Below, piece after piece: positions 52,159 through 60,676 of a stretch of DNA of 64,000 nt. The position numbers were made by a program, and so were the translations under genes. The stretch is from positions 1,364,001 through 1,428,000 of the forward strand of contig NZ_FQUQ01000001.1 of the NCBI RefSeq assembly GCF_900129215.1, read 5' to 3'. Position 1 is the stretch's first letter. Each line of letters begins with the position of its first letter. Below the pieces are notes generated by a model. It did no database searches, was not told the DNA's origin, and was given only the letters and a program-made list of their open reading frames with translations. The DNA comes from Pedobacter caeni. GTDB taxonomy: Bacteria; Bacteroidota; Bacteroidia; Sphingobacteriales; Sphingobacteriaceae.

Positions 52159-53145
52159 ATGAAAATTGCAATATTCAGTTGCTGTAAGTATGACCAGGAT
52201 TTTCTACAGGAATACAATACTGGTCATGATCTGACTTTTTTTGAATCTGCACTCACGCTACAGAATGCAGCACTGACCAAAGGCTTCGATGCGCTCTGTT
52301 TATTCGTAAATGACAGTGCAGACCGGGATGTCCTCTATGCATTAAAAGCGAATGGTATAAGACTTATTCTACTAAGATGCGCGGGGTTTAACAACGTTGA
52401 TATTACTGTTGCAGCTGAGCTGGGAATTAAGGTGCTCCGGGTTCCTGCCTATTCTCCGGAAGCTGTGGCTGAACATGCAATGGCAATGATCCTCACACTT
52501 AACCGTAAAACACATAAGGCCTATAACAGAGTCAGGGAAGGGAATTTCTCCCTCGAGGGGCTTATTGGGTTTAACCTGCACAACTGCAAAGTGGCGCTGA
52601 TCGGAACCGGGAACATTGGTAAGGCATTTTACAGAATATTAAAAGGATTCGGGTGCAGGATTGTTGCCTATGATCCATACCCGGATCCTAGCCTTGTTGA
52701 GGAGGGTTTGTCTTATGGCAGTCTGGAAGAGACACTAAAAGAAGCCGAGGTTGTATCATTACACTGCCCTCTGTCTGAAGACACTCAGCATATGATCAAT
52801 GCAAATACGCTTAAACTATTTAAGAAGGGCGCAATGTTGATCAACACCAGCCGTGGAGGACTCATTGACACGCAAGACGTAATCGAAGCACTGAAGTCAG
52901 CTCAACTTGGTTATCTTGGGCTCGACGTTTATGAACAGGAATCGAAACTTTTCTTCCATGACCTTTCCGGGGACATTATACAGGACGATTTGATATCAAG
53001 ACTTATTTCCTTTCCAAATGTGCTGATCACCTCCCATCAGGGCTTTTTCACGAGAGAGGCGATGCAGCAAATCGCAGAAATTACATTTGGAAATGCAGAT
53101 GCATTTGAATCTGGATTACCTCTTATTAATGAAGTAAAAGCTTAA
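52159..53145 (+). CDS. ldhA: D-lactate dehydrogenase (2-hydroxyacid dehydrogenase)
   Basis: NAD-dependent D-2-hydroxyacid dehydrogenase of 328 residues, the size of the E. coli LdhA enzyme. The dinucleotide motif is ALIGTGNIGKAFYRIL (GxGxxG). Catalytic residues are visible: Arg in NTSRGGLI, Glu in LDVYEQESKLFF and His in LITSHQGFFTREA; the last is the form typical for fermentative D-lactate dehydrogenases. It would reduce pyruvate to D-lactate in the cytoplasm when oxygen is low. Monocistronic in appearance. Confidence 0.93.
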   Translation: MKIAIFSCCKYDQDFLQEYNTGHDLTFFESALTLQNAALTKGFDALCLFVNDSADRDVLYALKANGIRLILLRCAGFNNVDITVAAELGIKVLRVPAYSPEAVAEHAMAMILTLNRKTHKAYNRVREGNFSLEGLIGFNLHNCKVALIGTGNIGKAFYRILKGFGCRIVAYDPYPDPSLVEEGLSYGSLEETLKEAEVVSLHCPLSEDTQHMINANTLKLFKKGAMLINTSRGGLIDTQDVIEALKSAQLGYLGLDVYEQESKLFFHDLSGDIIQDDLISRLISFPNVLITSHQGFFTREAMQQIAEITFGNADAFESGLPLINEVKA

Positions 53146-53148
53146 ACT

Positions 53149-53295
53149 TTATTGTTCTACATATTCCAGGGCAAATTGTACCCAGTCTTTTACGCTCTTG
53201 TCCAGGTAAATATCTGGTTGGAGACCAATGTTATTAATTGGATAATATTGAGTATCCCAAAGAAAACCATAACCGATGATTAAAAATTGTAAAAA
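53149..53295 (-). pseudogene. C-terminal fragment of an S41-type peptidase gene
   Basis: On the minus strand an open frame from 53295 to a TAA at 53149-53151 reads IIGYGFLWDTQYYPINNIG, then LQPDIYLDKSVKDWVQFALEYVEQ. The 'GLxPDI' followed by DWVQFALE at the extreme C-terminus is typical for S41 (tail-specific) peptidases. The frame is closed upstream by TGA (53296-53298) and nothing else of the protein is present. It is a relic of a gene that once lay here. Confidence 0.6.
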
Positions 53296-53334
53296 TCATT
53301 CCTCTTTAAGAACTCATTCCCCTGCATATCGTGA

Positions 53335-54294
53335 TTAGGGCACAGGCATTTTTTTACCATATCTTGTGATGGCATAACCATCAAATTTAATCAACTCCAT
53401 TTCTGCCCGCTCATCTGGCTGATGATAATAAAGGTTATATAATTGATGGACATCAGACTGAGGATTTTTCTTTTTAAACGTTGAGGTAATGGCTGATTGC
53501 TTGATGACATCTTTACTTTTTTCTACAAGTGTGGCCAATTTCCCATTTCCATAAATTTTCAGCTCACAACGATCTTTGGGTAATAATGAAAATGTATTGG
53601 ATAAAATGGCTTTTCTTTCATTAAGCACCCATTCATGTTTCATTCCGCGAAGTTGTGCGGTTTCATATTCGGCTTTTTGAATGGCTTTAACCACCTGGTC
53701 ATCTTTTTTACTGTTCAGGTCATCAGTTAACTGCTTCATAGCATTATAAAGTTTATCAAGTAATTCCGGAGAATTTTTTAGTGGTACAGACTTATCCGAA
53801 GAAATTAACTGTACGGGTATTTTGGCCTTAAATTTTATGGTTTTTGCAAAGTAACCTTTCCTTAAATCGTCTTGCGAAAGGCCATCACTCCTTAATTCGT
53901 ACTCAATTAGTTTCTTATTTTCAGGCTCAGTCCACGCTGATGCAATTACAGATAAATTTACTGTTGACTTAAACAATATGATCTTCAAAATTGGGCTTTC
54001 CTGTTTCTTGTAATTTTTTAAATCAATCAGGATTTTTAATTCTTGTTCTCCACTCCTATTAATGGCAATATCAACAAATGCGGGCATGTTCGTTCCGAAA
54101 AATTCATAACCTTTTAAAATCGGGTAATCGTTAACCGAGATTTCCGTCGGGAGATAGAATGTGGTTTGTATACCATATGCTCTTCTGTCCGGATCATATT
54201 TCAGTTTATTCAAAAACTCTGTGTTGACAATTTCTTGTCCGTTGCAGGATGTAAATGCCAACAAAGCCAGAATGATCAGGTAGTATTTCTTCAT
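53335..54294 (-). CDS. Lipoprotein, distant paralogue of the secreted protein at 20263
   Basis: Lipoprotein of 319 residues (signal LIILALLAFTSC, Cys about 17). The N-terminal part has TTFYLPTEISVNDYPILKG, then INRSGEQELKILIDL; the C-terminal part has CELKIYGNGKLATLVEK. The order and spacing of these segments parallel IPFEVLVNDLVLVKG, RQKIKIRV and YQLRIMGNGKAVTLEN in the protein at 20263, so I take them as members of one unnamed family. Between them is a long helical segment. Function unknown. Confidence 0.7.
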   Translation of the reverse strand: MKKYYLIILALLAFTSCNGQEIVNTEFLNKLKYDPDRRAYGIQTTFYLPTEISVNDYPILKGYEFFGTNMPAFVDIAINRSGEQELKILIDLKNYKKQESPILKIILFKSTVNLSVIASAWTEPENKKLIEYELRSDGLSQDDLRKGYFAKTIKFKAKIPVQLISSDKSVPLKNSPELLDKLYNAMKQLTDDLNSKKDDQVVKAIQKAEYETAQLRGMKHEWVLNERKAILSNTFSLLPKDRCELKIYGNGKLATLVEKSKDVIKQSAITSTFKKKNPQSDVHQLYNLYYHQPDERAEMELIKFDGYAITRYGKKMPVP

Positions 54295-54352
54295 GTGGAA
54301 ATTGAATAAAAGCGATTAAATATAAAAAATAGTTTTAGGTCAGATACAAACA

Positions 54353-54367
54353 GGATCACCAGATTTA
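54353..54367 (+). repeat. 15-base copy of the tRNA-Lys 3' junction
   Basis: GGATCACCAGATTTA matches 28533-28547 exactly, that is the 3' end of the first tRNA-Lys with its CCA and the next bases. It matches the second tRNA copy in only 13 bases. It is in the same orientation as the tRNA. A match of this length by chance is unlikely in a window of this size, and tRNA 3' ends are classic integration sites. Confidence 0.5.
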
Positions 54368-54376
54368 ACGGGATTT

Positions 54377-54718
54377 TCACTTCTTTGATGATTTCGCTAC
54401 TTTATTGAATTCAAGACATAAGTTTACAAAATATTCAAAGTCAGTTTTTGCTTTAATTCCCTCGGGATGTATGTAACAATAACCTTTATACTCTTTTCCT
54501 TTCATCAGCATCGTTTCATAACCCTGTTTTTCTGCAATTTCTTCCTGTAATTTCGGATCGAAACGACACATTAAGTTCTCTCCGCTTACACAAACGCAGG
54601 TTTTCCCGTTGACCATAAAATTCAGAACATTAAACATTTTCTTTTCTTCAATTTCCAAATCCGGTATTTCAGCCAGATATGCTCTTATTCTGTCTGCAAG
54701 TTTGATGTCGTAAGCCAT
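54377..54718 (-). CDS. TfoX N-terminal domain protein
   Basis: Cytoplasmic protein of 113 residues with the TfoX/Sxy N-terminal fold: MAYDIKLADRIRAYLAEI, then EEKKMFNVLNFMVNGKTCVCVSGENLMCRFDP. The usual FGG of EEKKMFGGL is replaced by FNV here. In gamma-proteobacteria TfoX controls competence; the stand-alone domain in Bacteroidota has no proven role. It ends ten bases downstream of the tRNA-like repeat. Confidence 0.85.
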   Translation of the reverse strand: MAYDIKLADRIRAYLAEIPDLEIEEKKMFNVLNFMVNGKTCVCVSGENLMCRFDPKLQEEIAEKQGYETMLMKGKEYKGYCYIHPEGIKAKTDFEYFVNLCLEFNKVAKSSKK

Positions 54719-54786
54719 ATTTTTAAATGATTAGGTATTGTTTGTTAAAATTAAGGTGCCAAATAAACTGAGTTTGGCACCTCAGA

Positions 54787-55161
54787 TTATTGTCTTGAAT
54801 GAAGCCCGATCGTATTGCCTTCTGTATCGATGATGAGAGATACAAATCCAAACGCTCCTATGGACATTTTAGGTGTAATAATTTTTCCACCGGCATCTTC
54901 CACCCGGGCCTCCTCGGTAGTACAATCACTGGAAACAAAGTAAACGATCGTATTATTTCCATTTGCAGGCCTATCTTCTTTTTCAACTAGTGCACCTGAA
55001 ATATTCAGGCCTTCATAGTCTGAAGGAAAGGCTGATTGTTTCCCCCACTCCACTGGAAAATCAACAAGCTGTATATTGAATACTGTTTCATAGAATTTTT
55101 TTGCACGTGTTAAGTTTGATACATTGATATCAAACCACCCAACTGGATTTACATTTGCCAT
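54787..55161 (-). CDS. VOC family protein
   Basis: Glyoxalase-fold protein of 124 residues: VGWFDINVSNLTRAKKFYETVFNIQLVDFP, then ALVEKEDRPANGNNTIVYFVSSDCTTEEARVEDAGGKI and GFVSLIIDTEGNTIGLHSR. This set is typical of the short VOC proteins that often sit next to AraC-type (DUF6597) regulators, as it does here (the AraC gene lies 73 bases upstream, same strand). Substrate unknown. Confidence 0.88.
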   Translation of the reverse strand: MANVNPVGWFDINVSNLTRAKKFYETVFNIQLVDFPVEWGKQSAFPSDYEGLNISGALVEKEDRPANGNNTIVYFVSSDCTTEEARVEDAGGKIITPKMSIGAFGFVSLIIDTEGNTIGLHSRQ

Positions 55162-55234
55162 GATTTTATTATTTTAGGTTCGACAGCAAAATTAGATGGA
55201 GTCCGGCACCTGAAATTGTAAAAATGCGACAAGG

Positions 55235-56050
55235 CTAATCCGTACCATCAAAAATCAAAGACATCTTTAAAAGATCCCCATAAAATTCTTTGGGTGTAAT
55301 TCCCGTAAACTCTTTGAAATCCTTAATAAAATGTGCCTGGTCGTAATATTCATTTTCGTAAGCCAGAGTGGTAAGGTTGGTCACTTTTTTGCTCAGCAAA
55401 GTTTTGAGTGTGGTCTGCAGTCTGATTGTCTTGGAAAGTTGTTTGGGGCTTAAACCAATGGCCGATGAAAATTTGCGTTCTAACTGCCTGCGGTTGACAT
55501 TTGTTTGTCTGGAAAGCTCATCCACAGAAAGTTGTCCATTTGCCGTCAAGATCGTTTCGACCGTTGATTTAACGATTTGGTCAACAGTTGCTGTATCCCT
55601 CAGCTGGTCGAATAAGAATGTCTCAATAAGATTGATTCTTTCCGATGTGGAGTTGGCATTTAAAATCTTTTGCCCGATTTCCTGTCCCCTTGTCCCAAAT
55701 AACTGTTCTAATGGAATCGCCGTATTTTCCATTTCCCTTATCGGAATGGTTGCAAAAGGTAAAAATCCATTCGGATGAAAACAGACAAAAAAAATGCCTG
55801 TTTCACCTGTTGGTTCCACTTCAAAAGGTCCGGTCAGCTGCCCTATGACGAAGCATCTTGGCAGGAAAACACTATTTCCGTTTTCGGTGTATTGTTTGTA
55901 CAAATCGCCATGGTGAAAAATCATCTTCATACAGCCATCGGGCACGATGGCGTTTTTTTTCGGTGTTTTTTCTTTGGGGCTTTCCAATGTCCAATAACAT
56001 TTGACAAGCGAGGCTAAGTCATTGTTCGGTTCAAATATCTGATAGTTCAT
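55235..56050 (-). CDS. AraC family regulator with DUF6597-type N-terminal domain
   Basis: Regulator of 271 residues. The N-terminal domain begins MNYQIFEPNNDLASLVKCYWTLESP and has VPDGCMKMIFHHGDLY, the DUF6597 pattern of a sugar-or metabolite-sensing AraC subgroup. The HTH_18 domain (about 165-265) has LSVDELSRQTNVNRRQLERKFSSAIGLSPKQLSK, then TLAYENEYYDQAHFIKDFKEFTGITPKEFY. It is in the same orientation as and upstream of the VOC and TfoX genes, which it may regulate. Confidence 0.92.
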   Translation of the reverse strand: MNYQIFEPNNDLASLVKCYWTLESPKEKTPKKNAIVPDGCMKMIFHHGDLYKQYTENGNSVFLPRCFVIGQLTGPFEVEPTGETGIFFVCFHPNGFLPFATIPIREMENTAIPLEQLFGTRGQEIGQKILNANSTSERINLIETFLFDQLRDTATVDQIVKSTVETILTANGQLSVDELSRQTNVNRRQLERKFSSAIGLSPKQLSKTIRLQTTLKTLLSKKVTNLTTLAYENEYYDQAHFIKDFKEFTGITPKEFYGDLLKMSLIFDGTD

Positions 56051-56073
56051 TGGATTTTCATTTTTATGGCTTT

Positions 56074-56769
56074 CTATTTTGATAATTCTTCAATCCGGTC
56101 CATGATATGCTGGCTTTTGTTCTGGAGTTGTTTCTGGTAGCCCATCGAAATGCTATTCTTATAAATCAGGTCAAAACGGATCCAGAATCCGGGCTCTTTA
56201 AAAAAATATTTAGGTTGGGTATCTGAATGGATCACAAAATCAAATTTAAATTCATCCAAAAAGGATTCGTGGATAGGGTTTATATCTTTTAATCCACCTT
56301 CTTTAATCAGGCTGATTTGTAGTTGATGATGATCGAAACCAGGCAAATAAAATTTGAAAGAACGATAATCCCTGGTAAGGTAATGAATTGCATCCTCAAA
56401 GCGATTAAAGGAAACGACATTTAGGCTGTGCCTTGGAAGAACGAATACACTTCCTGCCTTTTTCCTGGTTACACAAATTATGTCACCATTAAAGCTACGG
56501 CCTATCTGAATGGCGTTTAAAAGGTCTTCAGCTGTAAACATTTCATCCAATTCCCATAAATCCGTATCATCTTTAAATGTTTCGGGGATCACTATTTCGT
56601 CAGGATAATGAATAACCACCTCTTCACAATACGTTCCTGCTCCATATTCTTCCAGAAATCTGAGATAATCTAAAGGTAGAATTTCTAAAATCCCTTTATT
56701 GATATTGCTTGTTTTTACTCTTCTTTGTGGGTCAAGCAAATTTGTTGTTAATGCTATTTTTTCAGTCAT
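56074..56769 (-). CDS. SMI1/KNR4 (SUKH) family protein
   Basis: Cytoplasmic protein of 231 residues with a SUKH-type domain: LEILPLDYLRFLEEYGAGTYCEE, then VLPRHSLNVVSFNRFEDAIHYLTRDY. SUKH proteins are well known as immunity proteins in polymorphic toxin systems. The C-terminal 80 residues (YLPGFDHHQLQISLIKEGG) form a second part without an assigned family. It is one of several immunity-type genes in this stretch, but no toxin gene is near it. Confidence 0.78.
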   Translation of the reverse strand: MTEKIALTTNLLDPQRRVKTSNINKGILEILPLDYLRFLEEYGAGTYCEEVVIHYPDEIVIPETFKDDTDLWELDEMFTAEDLLNAIQIGRSFNGDIICVTRKKAGSVFVLPRHSLNVVSFNRFEDAIHYLTRDYRSFKFYLPGFDHHQLQISLIKEGGLKDINPIHESFLDEFKFDFVIHSDTQPKYFFKEPGFWIRFDLIYKNSISMGYQKQLQNKSQHIMDRIEELSK

Positions 56770-56812
56770 TTATGTCCTGCTAAACTATGGATGCAGCCCT
56801 GCTTTTATAAAC

Positions 56813-57442
56813 TTAATCATCGTTTAAAATGGCTGCAATGGTTTCCTTGCTGTTGTTATCCTTTAATACCTCTGTTAAATTGTTTTCAAATATAGCCCAT
56901 CGCTTTTCGGCCCCAAAGGTCCGGTGGAGTTGTTTTACAAATTGCTTTAATTGTGTTTTTCGTTCAGTCAGCAGTAAATATTTAAATAGTTCCCTGTAAT
57001 TGTTTAGCCCATTTTTCTCTATCATCAAATCTATCAGGTCATTTGTTGAAGTGATGTTGTTAAACATTGCAATGGCAGCTTTGAGATCCTCATCAAGTTT
57101 CAAACCTAAGGTATTCAAATCTGTCTCCTGAGTAATCACATATCCATCGTTCGTAGATTCAACAATGGAAGAAATTCGCTTTCTAAAATAACATTCGGAT
57201 TCTTTGGGATCAAGGCCTGTTGTCTTCCCAATTACACGGTCAATATTAGTGGAATGGATGCCACAGTTAATATAAAATTTTGTCTCTTGAGCCGAGTTCC
57301 CCTGGCTGTTTTGAAAGTTAAACAGAAAGATCAGGTCTTCTTTTTTTCTATAAAAATTCATCCCGTTTTTACTAAAGCCCTCTTCTTTTAATAAGGGTTT
57401 AACTATGCCGGCAATCATTTGATTAAATTTCTCTTTCATCAT
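56813..57442 (-). CDS. DUF4304 domain protein
   Basis: Cytoplasmic protein of 209 residues with the DUF4304 pattern: KFNQMIAGIVKPLLKEEGFSKNGMNFYRKKEDLIFLFNFQNSQGN, followed by TKFYINCGIHS. DUF4304 genes are mostly found near contact-dependent or polymorphic toxins and are assumed to be immunity proteins. It lies 43 bases upstream of the SUKH gene, same strand, and 31 bases downstream of the OB-fold lipoprotein gene. Two ATGs (57442, 57439) are adjacent. Confidence 0.85.
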   Translation of the reverse strand: MMKEKFNQMIAGIVKPLLKEEGFSKNGMNFYRKKEDLIFLFNFQNSQGNSAQETKFYINCGIHSTNIDRVIGKTTGLDPKESECYFRKRISSIVESTNDGYVITQETDLNTLGLKLDEDLKAAIAMFNNITSTNDLIDLMIEKNGLNNYRELFKYLLLTERKTQLKQFVKQLHRTFGAEKRWAIFENNLTEVLKDNNSKETIAAILNDD

Positions 57443-57473
57443 CGTTTACATCTTTCATTCAGCCCCTTTCAAA

Positions 57474-57977
57474 TTAATTTTTCTCAATTACCACATCAGT
57501 AATTTCGTATGAAAAATTATCCTTATTCCGTTCTCCTTCAGGCTTTTTAAACTCAGCATAATTAACCGTTCCGGTAATTTTAAATTCAGGATGTTCATCA
57601 AGGTTATATTTTTCAGCGTTCTTATCAAAGACATAAAAGTTCTTCAGTGTGTATTTCTTTTGGTCTGCGGCCATATCCAGTAATGCGCTATTTGCAGAAG
57701 TCCCCAGGTTCAGGATCACACCAGATACATTGTGTTTGTCCGAACTCATGGCATGGGCTTTCACCACAAAAGACATGGGAATGGTTTTAGACCTGCCCGA
57801 TTGAAACATAAAGTAAGGTGCATCAAATTCACCTACAAGTTCTATTTTTTTACCCTGATACTCATATCCGGATTCCATGGCTTGAACAAGCTTTACGGAA
57901 TCGTTGCCGCAAGAAGACAATAAAAAGAGAAATAACGAGGTTAAGATCAGGGAAGAGGTAGTTTGTTTTGCTTTCAT
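57474..57977 (-). CDS. Lipoprotein with tRNA_anti-like (OB-fold) domain
   Basis: Lipoprotein of 167 residues: signal LILTSLFLFLLSSC (Cys about 22), then VQAMESGYEYQGKKIELVGEFDAPYF, where the strand 'GKKIELVGEF' opens an OB fold, and FKITGTVNYAEFKKPEGERNKDNFSYEITDVVIEK closes it. Stand-alone exported OB-fold lipoproteins are frequent in Bacteroidota. ATG 57977 is used because it starts the signal peptide; one at 58010 adds 11 charged residues. Confidence 0.72.
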   Translation of the reverse strand: MKAKQTTSSLILTSLFLFLLSSCGNDSVKLVQAMESGYEYQGKKIELVGEFDAPYFMFQSGRSKTIPMSFVVKAHAMSSDKHNVSGVILNLGTSANSALLDMAADQKKYTLKNFYVFDKNAEKYNLDEHPEFKITGTVNYAEFKKPEGERNKDNFSYEITDVVIEKN

Positions 57978-58141
57978 GGCTTTAATTTTATAATGAATTT
58001 TATGATTCATAATTTATTATTCTAAAATAACCAATATCTTTCGTTTTTAAACCAACCCAGTTCACATCCGTAGAAAACCAATTGAAATCCGTGGAATAAC
58101 ATTCAGGATCTGGAAGAATAAATATTGTAATTCAAATACCT

Positions 58142-58732
58142 ATGGAGGATTTAATCCGGAAATTTCATTTAAGAAAAAAAATTGTAATGACCGCTATGGT
58201 CACTTTTTTTGTGATTGTCGCTTCAGCTTTTTTCATTTCATCTGTAACAGATACTTTGTCTATAGGAAGAACTGTACTTGGGGAGGAAAGGTACAGTGCC
58301 AGAATGAATGACAGCTATTTATTTGCCGGGATGATACTATTACTGACCCTACCTATGCTCTTACCGATCAACCAGTTTTTTGAAAAATACCTTAAAACGA
58401 TCCGAACGCTTTCTAAAACGGAGGTAGAAAGACTGGAAAAACAAAATGAAACTGCTTTCTTTATAAATAAATATTTACCATCATACATTGTAAAAGATAA
58501 ATCATTTATTTTCTTCAAATTTTTCGGAACGACTGAAATTCCGTTTATGGAGGTGACAAAAATTAAGATATCACCGGTCAGCTACAAAGGTGGCTACTCT
58601 ATTTCTTTCAAAACCAATGCTTCTCTTTTTTATTATACATTTTCAGAAACACCTGAAAACCTATCGCTCATTGCCGATTATGCATTGGAAGTAAACCCAA
58701 ACATCAATGTTTCTGCAATTCTCAGGCGATGA
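58142..58732 (+). CDS. Membrane protein with two helices and a C-terminal PH-like region
   Basis: Protein of 196 residues. Two hydrophobic stretches (TAMVTFFVIVASAFFISSV; LFAGMILLLTLPMLLPINQFF) are separated by a short polar loop. The remainder is a beta-rich part (YIVKDKSFIFFKFFGTTEIPFMEVTKIKISPVSYKGGYSISFKT) that has the strand order of bacterial PH-like domains. No family name can be given with certainty. It is convergent with the SUKH-HEAT gene. Confidence 0.65.
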   Translation: MEDLIRKFHLRKKIVMTAMVTFFVIVASAFFISSVTDTLSIGRTVLGEERYSARMNDSYLFAGMILLLTLPMLLPINQFFEKYLKTIRTLSKTEVERLEKQNETAFFINKYLPSYIVKDKSFIFFKFFGTTEIPFMEVTKIKISPVSYKGGYSISFKTNASLFYYTFSETPENLSLIADYALEVNPNINVSAILRR

Positions 58733-58735
58733 AAG

Positions 58736-60109
58736 CTACGGATTTGACTCTTTTGGAGCTGATGTACCCATAACTGTTCGGTTGGTCAGGCCATAGTCAG
58801 CTAATCTATGGTTAAGATTGGCAAGGATATAGTCTTGTTCTATTGGAAACTTTTCAGCAATATCTTTATAACAGGCCAGGAGTCTATTGTCTTTTACCCC
58901 AGACAGGGCTTGTAATGAGGTATGTATTACCCGGTTAGAATCATCTTTTAATCCTTCAATAAATGTTTCGATGTAATCTTTTTTATTCTCTAACTGGCCC
59001 AGGGTATAAAGTGATTGCACCTTAATGCCTTCAATATGGTGTCTGGCAAACGGTATAATCAGCCTGCTGTAGTCTGTGTTTGTTTCTTTTAGCAGGTAAG
59101 TACAAAACCTGAATGTTTCCTCATCCTCAATTCTAAAGACATTGTCTTCGATAACGTTTAGCCATTCAATAGCTTTATCCTTTGCATACCAATAAATAAA
59201 CTGGAAGACTGAAAGTAAGTCTGTTTGCAGCAATTCAATTAAATGTGGTTTGGCGATTTGATCATCAGATTTACAGATGAGCTGAATTAACCTGACTTTA
59301 TGTTCTGGGTTAGTTTCAATTAAGCTTTCAATTCGATTTATCGTTTCGTCTTTTAAACCTTTTTTATTCAATAAGCCGTTTAAACAATCTACCTTTTCCT
59401 GGACATCTATTGAAGATATAAACAGCTTCAGCAATTCTTCCTCAGAACCGCCCATATGATATCCGAACCAGCCAGTATGATCATGAATTAAATCGCCTGA
59501 AATCACTTCATCCAACCACCTTTCGTACCAGTCCAGGAAATTTCTCTCAAAAGCAAAGGTCGGCTTTTGGCCATCTGAATCTAAGTTTACTACCCTTCCC
59601 TTATACTGCCCGTTTAACACTATCCCATGTAAATAGGTGCATCCCTGTGAGCCTAAAGGAAGTATTCCGCCCCATAATTTACCTAGTTCCTGATCATATT
59701 CTTCATCAGCTATTGTTTCATCCTCATTGATCTTTTGAGATAATGCTTTCCAAAATTCATCAGTCATTTTTGGATGGATTACACAGCTGTTTTTTAAATA
59801 CTTTTCTGAATCGGCATAGATTAATTCATTTATATTTTCTCCAAAGGGATAAATCCCATAAAAAGGTCCTGCTGAGGGATTTTGCCCGGTAAGATCACCG
59901 TTGCCAACATGAAGTACAAAAGATTTATAACACTCCGGAAGTTCAATTGAATATTTTTCTTCCAGTTGAGCAATCTTTTCTATTGTAGTCGGCTCGCCGA
60001 TTGCGTATTCATGTTGCTCTGCTCCAAACACCATGCAGCTCTTGTCGGCAGCTTTGGCTTCAATCAACTTTTTCTTTATTCTCTGTATCTGTTCACTGTA
60101 TGCTGTCAT
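58736..60109 (-). CDS. SUKH domain protein with HEAT-like repeats
   Basis: Cytoplasmic protein of about 457 residues. An N-terminal SUKH domain (about 1-205) has IAQLEEKYSIELPECYKSFVLHVGNGDL, FYGIYPFGENI and LPLGSQGCTYLHGIVLNGQYKGRVVNLDSDG. The second half (about 230-450) is made of HEAT-like helical pairs (VDCLNGLLNKKGLKDETINRIESLIE, IIPFARHHIEGIKVQSLYTLGQLENKKDYIETFIEGLKDDSNRVIHTSLQAL). SUKH plus HEAT is compatible with an immunity or binding role. The ATG at 60109 is used; a TTG at 60124 is less likely. Confidence 0.8.
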   Translation of the reverse strand: MTAYSEQIQRIKKKLIEAKAADKSCMVFGAEQHEYAIGEPTTIEKIAQLEEKYSIELPECYKSFVLHVGNGDLTGQNPSAGPFYGIYPFGENINELIYADSEKYLKNSCVIHPKMTDEFWKALSQKINEDETIADEEYDQELGKLWGGILPLGSQGCTYLHGIVLNGQYKGRVVNLDSDGQKPTFAFERNFLDWYERWLDEVISGDLIHDHTGWFGYHMGGSEEELLKLFISSIDVQEKVDCLNGLLNKKGLKDETINRIESLIETNPEHKVRLIQLICKSDDQIAKPHLIELLQTDLLSVFQFIYWYAKDKAIEWLNVIEDNVFRIEDEETFRFCTYLLKETNTDYSRLIIPFARHHIEGIKVQSLYTLGQLENKKDYIETFIEGLKDDSNRVIHTSLQALSGVKDNRLLACYKDIAEKFPIEQDYILANLNHRLADYGLTNRTVMGTSAPKESNP

Positions 60110-60196
60110 CGGAAAGGTATTCAAAAAAAATCAGGCTAAGGGCTTTGGGGGTTTATCGGATCAAAAATAGCAAAAATGGTCTGGATCAAAACTCCA

Positions 60197-60676
60197 TTAC
60201 CAGGATTCCCTCCTGATTCCGCGAATGCAGTCTCCATCAAATGTAACAAACCAACGTCCATAGCCATCAACATTTTCGAGATGATCGTTTTTGTTGCTTG
60301 TGGTAAAATCAAGTTCGAAACTCCAGCGGTTGACTGTTGTAAATGAGGGCTCTAAAAAAATAACATTAAGCCCAAAACCGAACATTAATTCACTTTGTTC
60401 CAACTCATTAAAGTATCCTGACATTTTAGCGAAATTTAGCAATGGGCTCATTGCTTTATCAATATAAGATGGTAAATGGTCCTCCAGATAATCTAAAAAT
60501 TCAGGCAGTTTTATCCAGCCTGCTTCAGCAAAATAGTCGTTGGAATGAATTGAAAATTCTATCCTGTTAAATCCCCCAAAGTCTGAGGCTATTGAAAACC
60601 ATTCCTCTTTATCCTCCGTTTGCTTAAAGAGGAACACTCCTGCCCTTGACCTGATCGATTTTATCTCCTGTTCCAT
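60197..60676 (-). CDS. Hypothetical protein coupled to the LytTR gene
   Basis: Cytoplasmic protein of 159 residues without a recognised family. It has a beta-rich start (GVFLFKQTEDKEEWFSIAS) and ends in DGYGRWFVTFDGDCIRGIRRES. Its start overlaps the stop of the LytTR gene by one base (TAATG), so it is translated together with the regulator. It may modulate the system or be an unrelated immunity-type protein; context cannot decide. Confidence 0.6.
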   Translation of the reverse strand: MEQEIKSIRSRAGVFLFKQTEDKEEWFSIASDFGGFNRIEFSIHSNDYFAEAGWIKLPEFLDYLEDHLPSYIDKAMSPLLNFAKMSGYFNELEQSELMFGFGLNVIFLEPSFTTVNRWSFELDFTTSNKNDHLENVDGYGRWFVTFDGDCIRGIRRESW

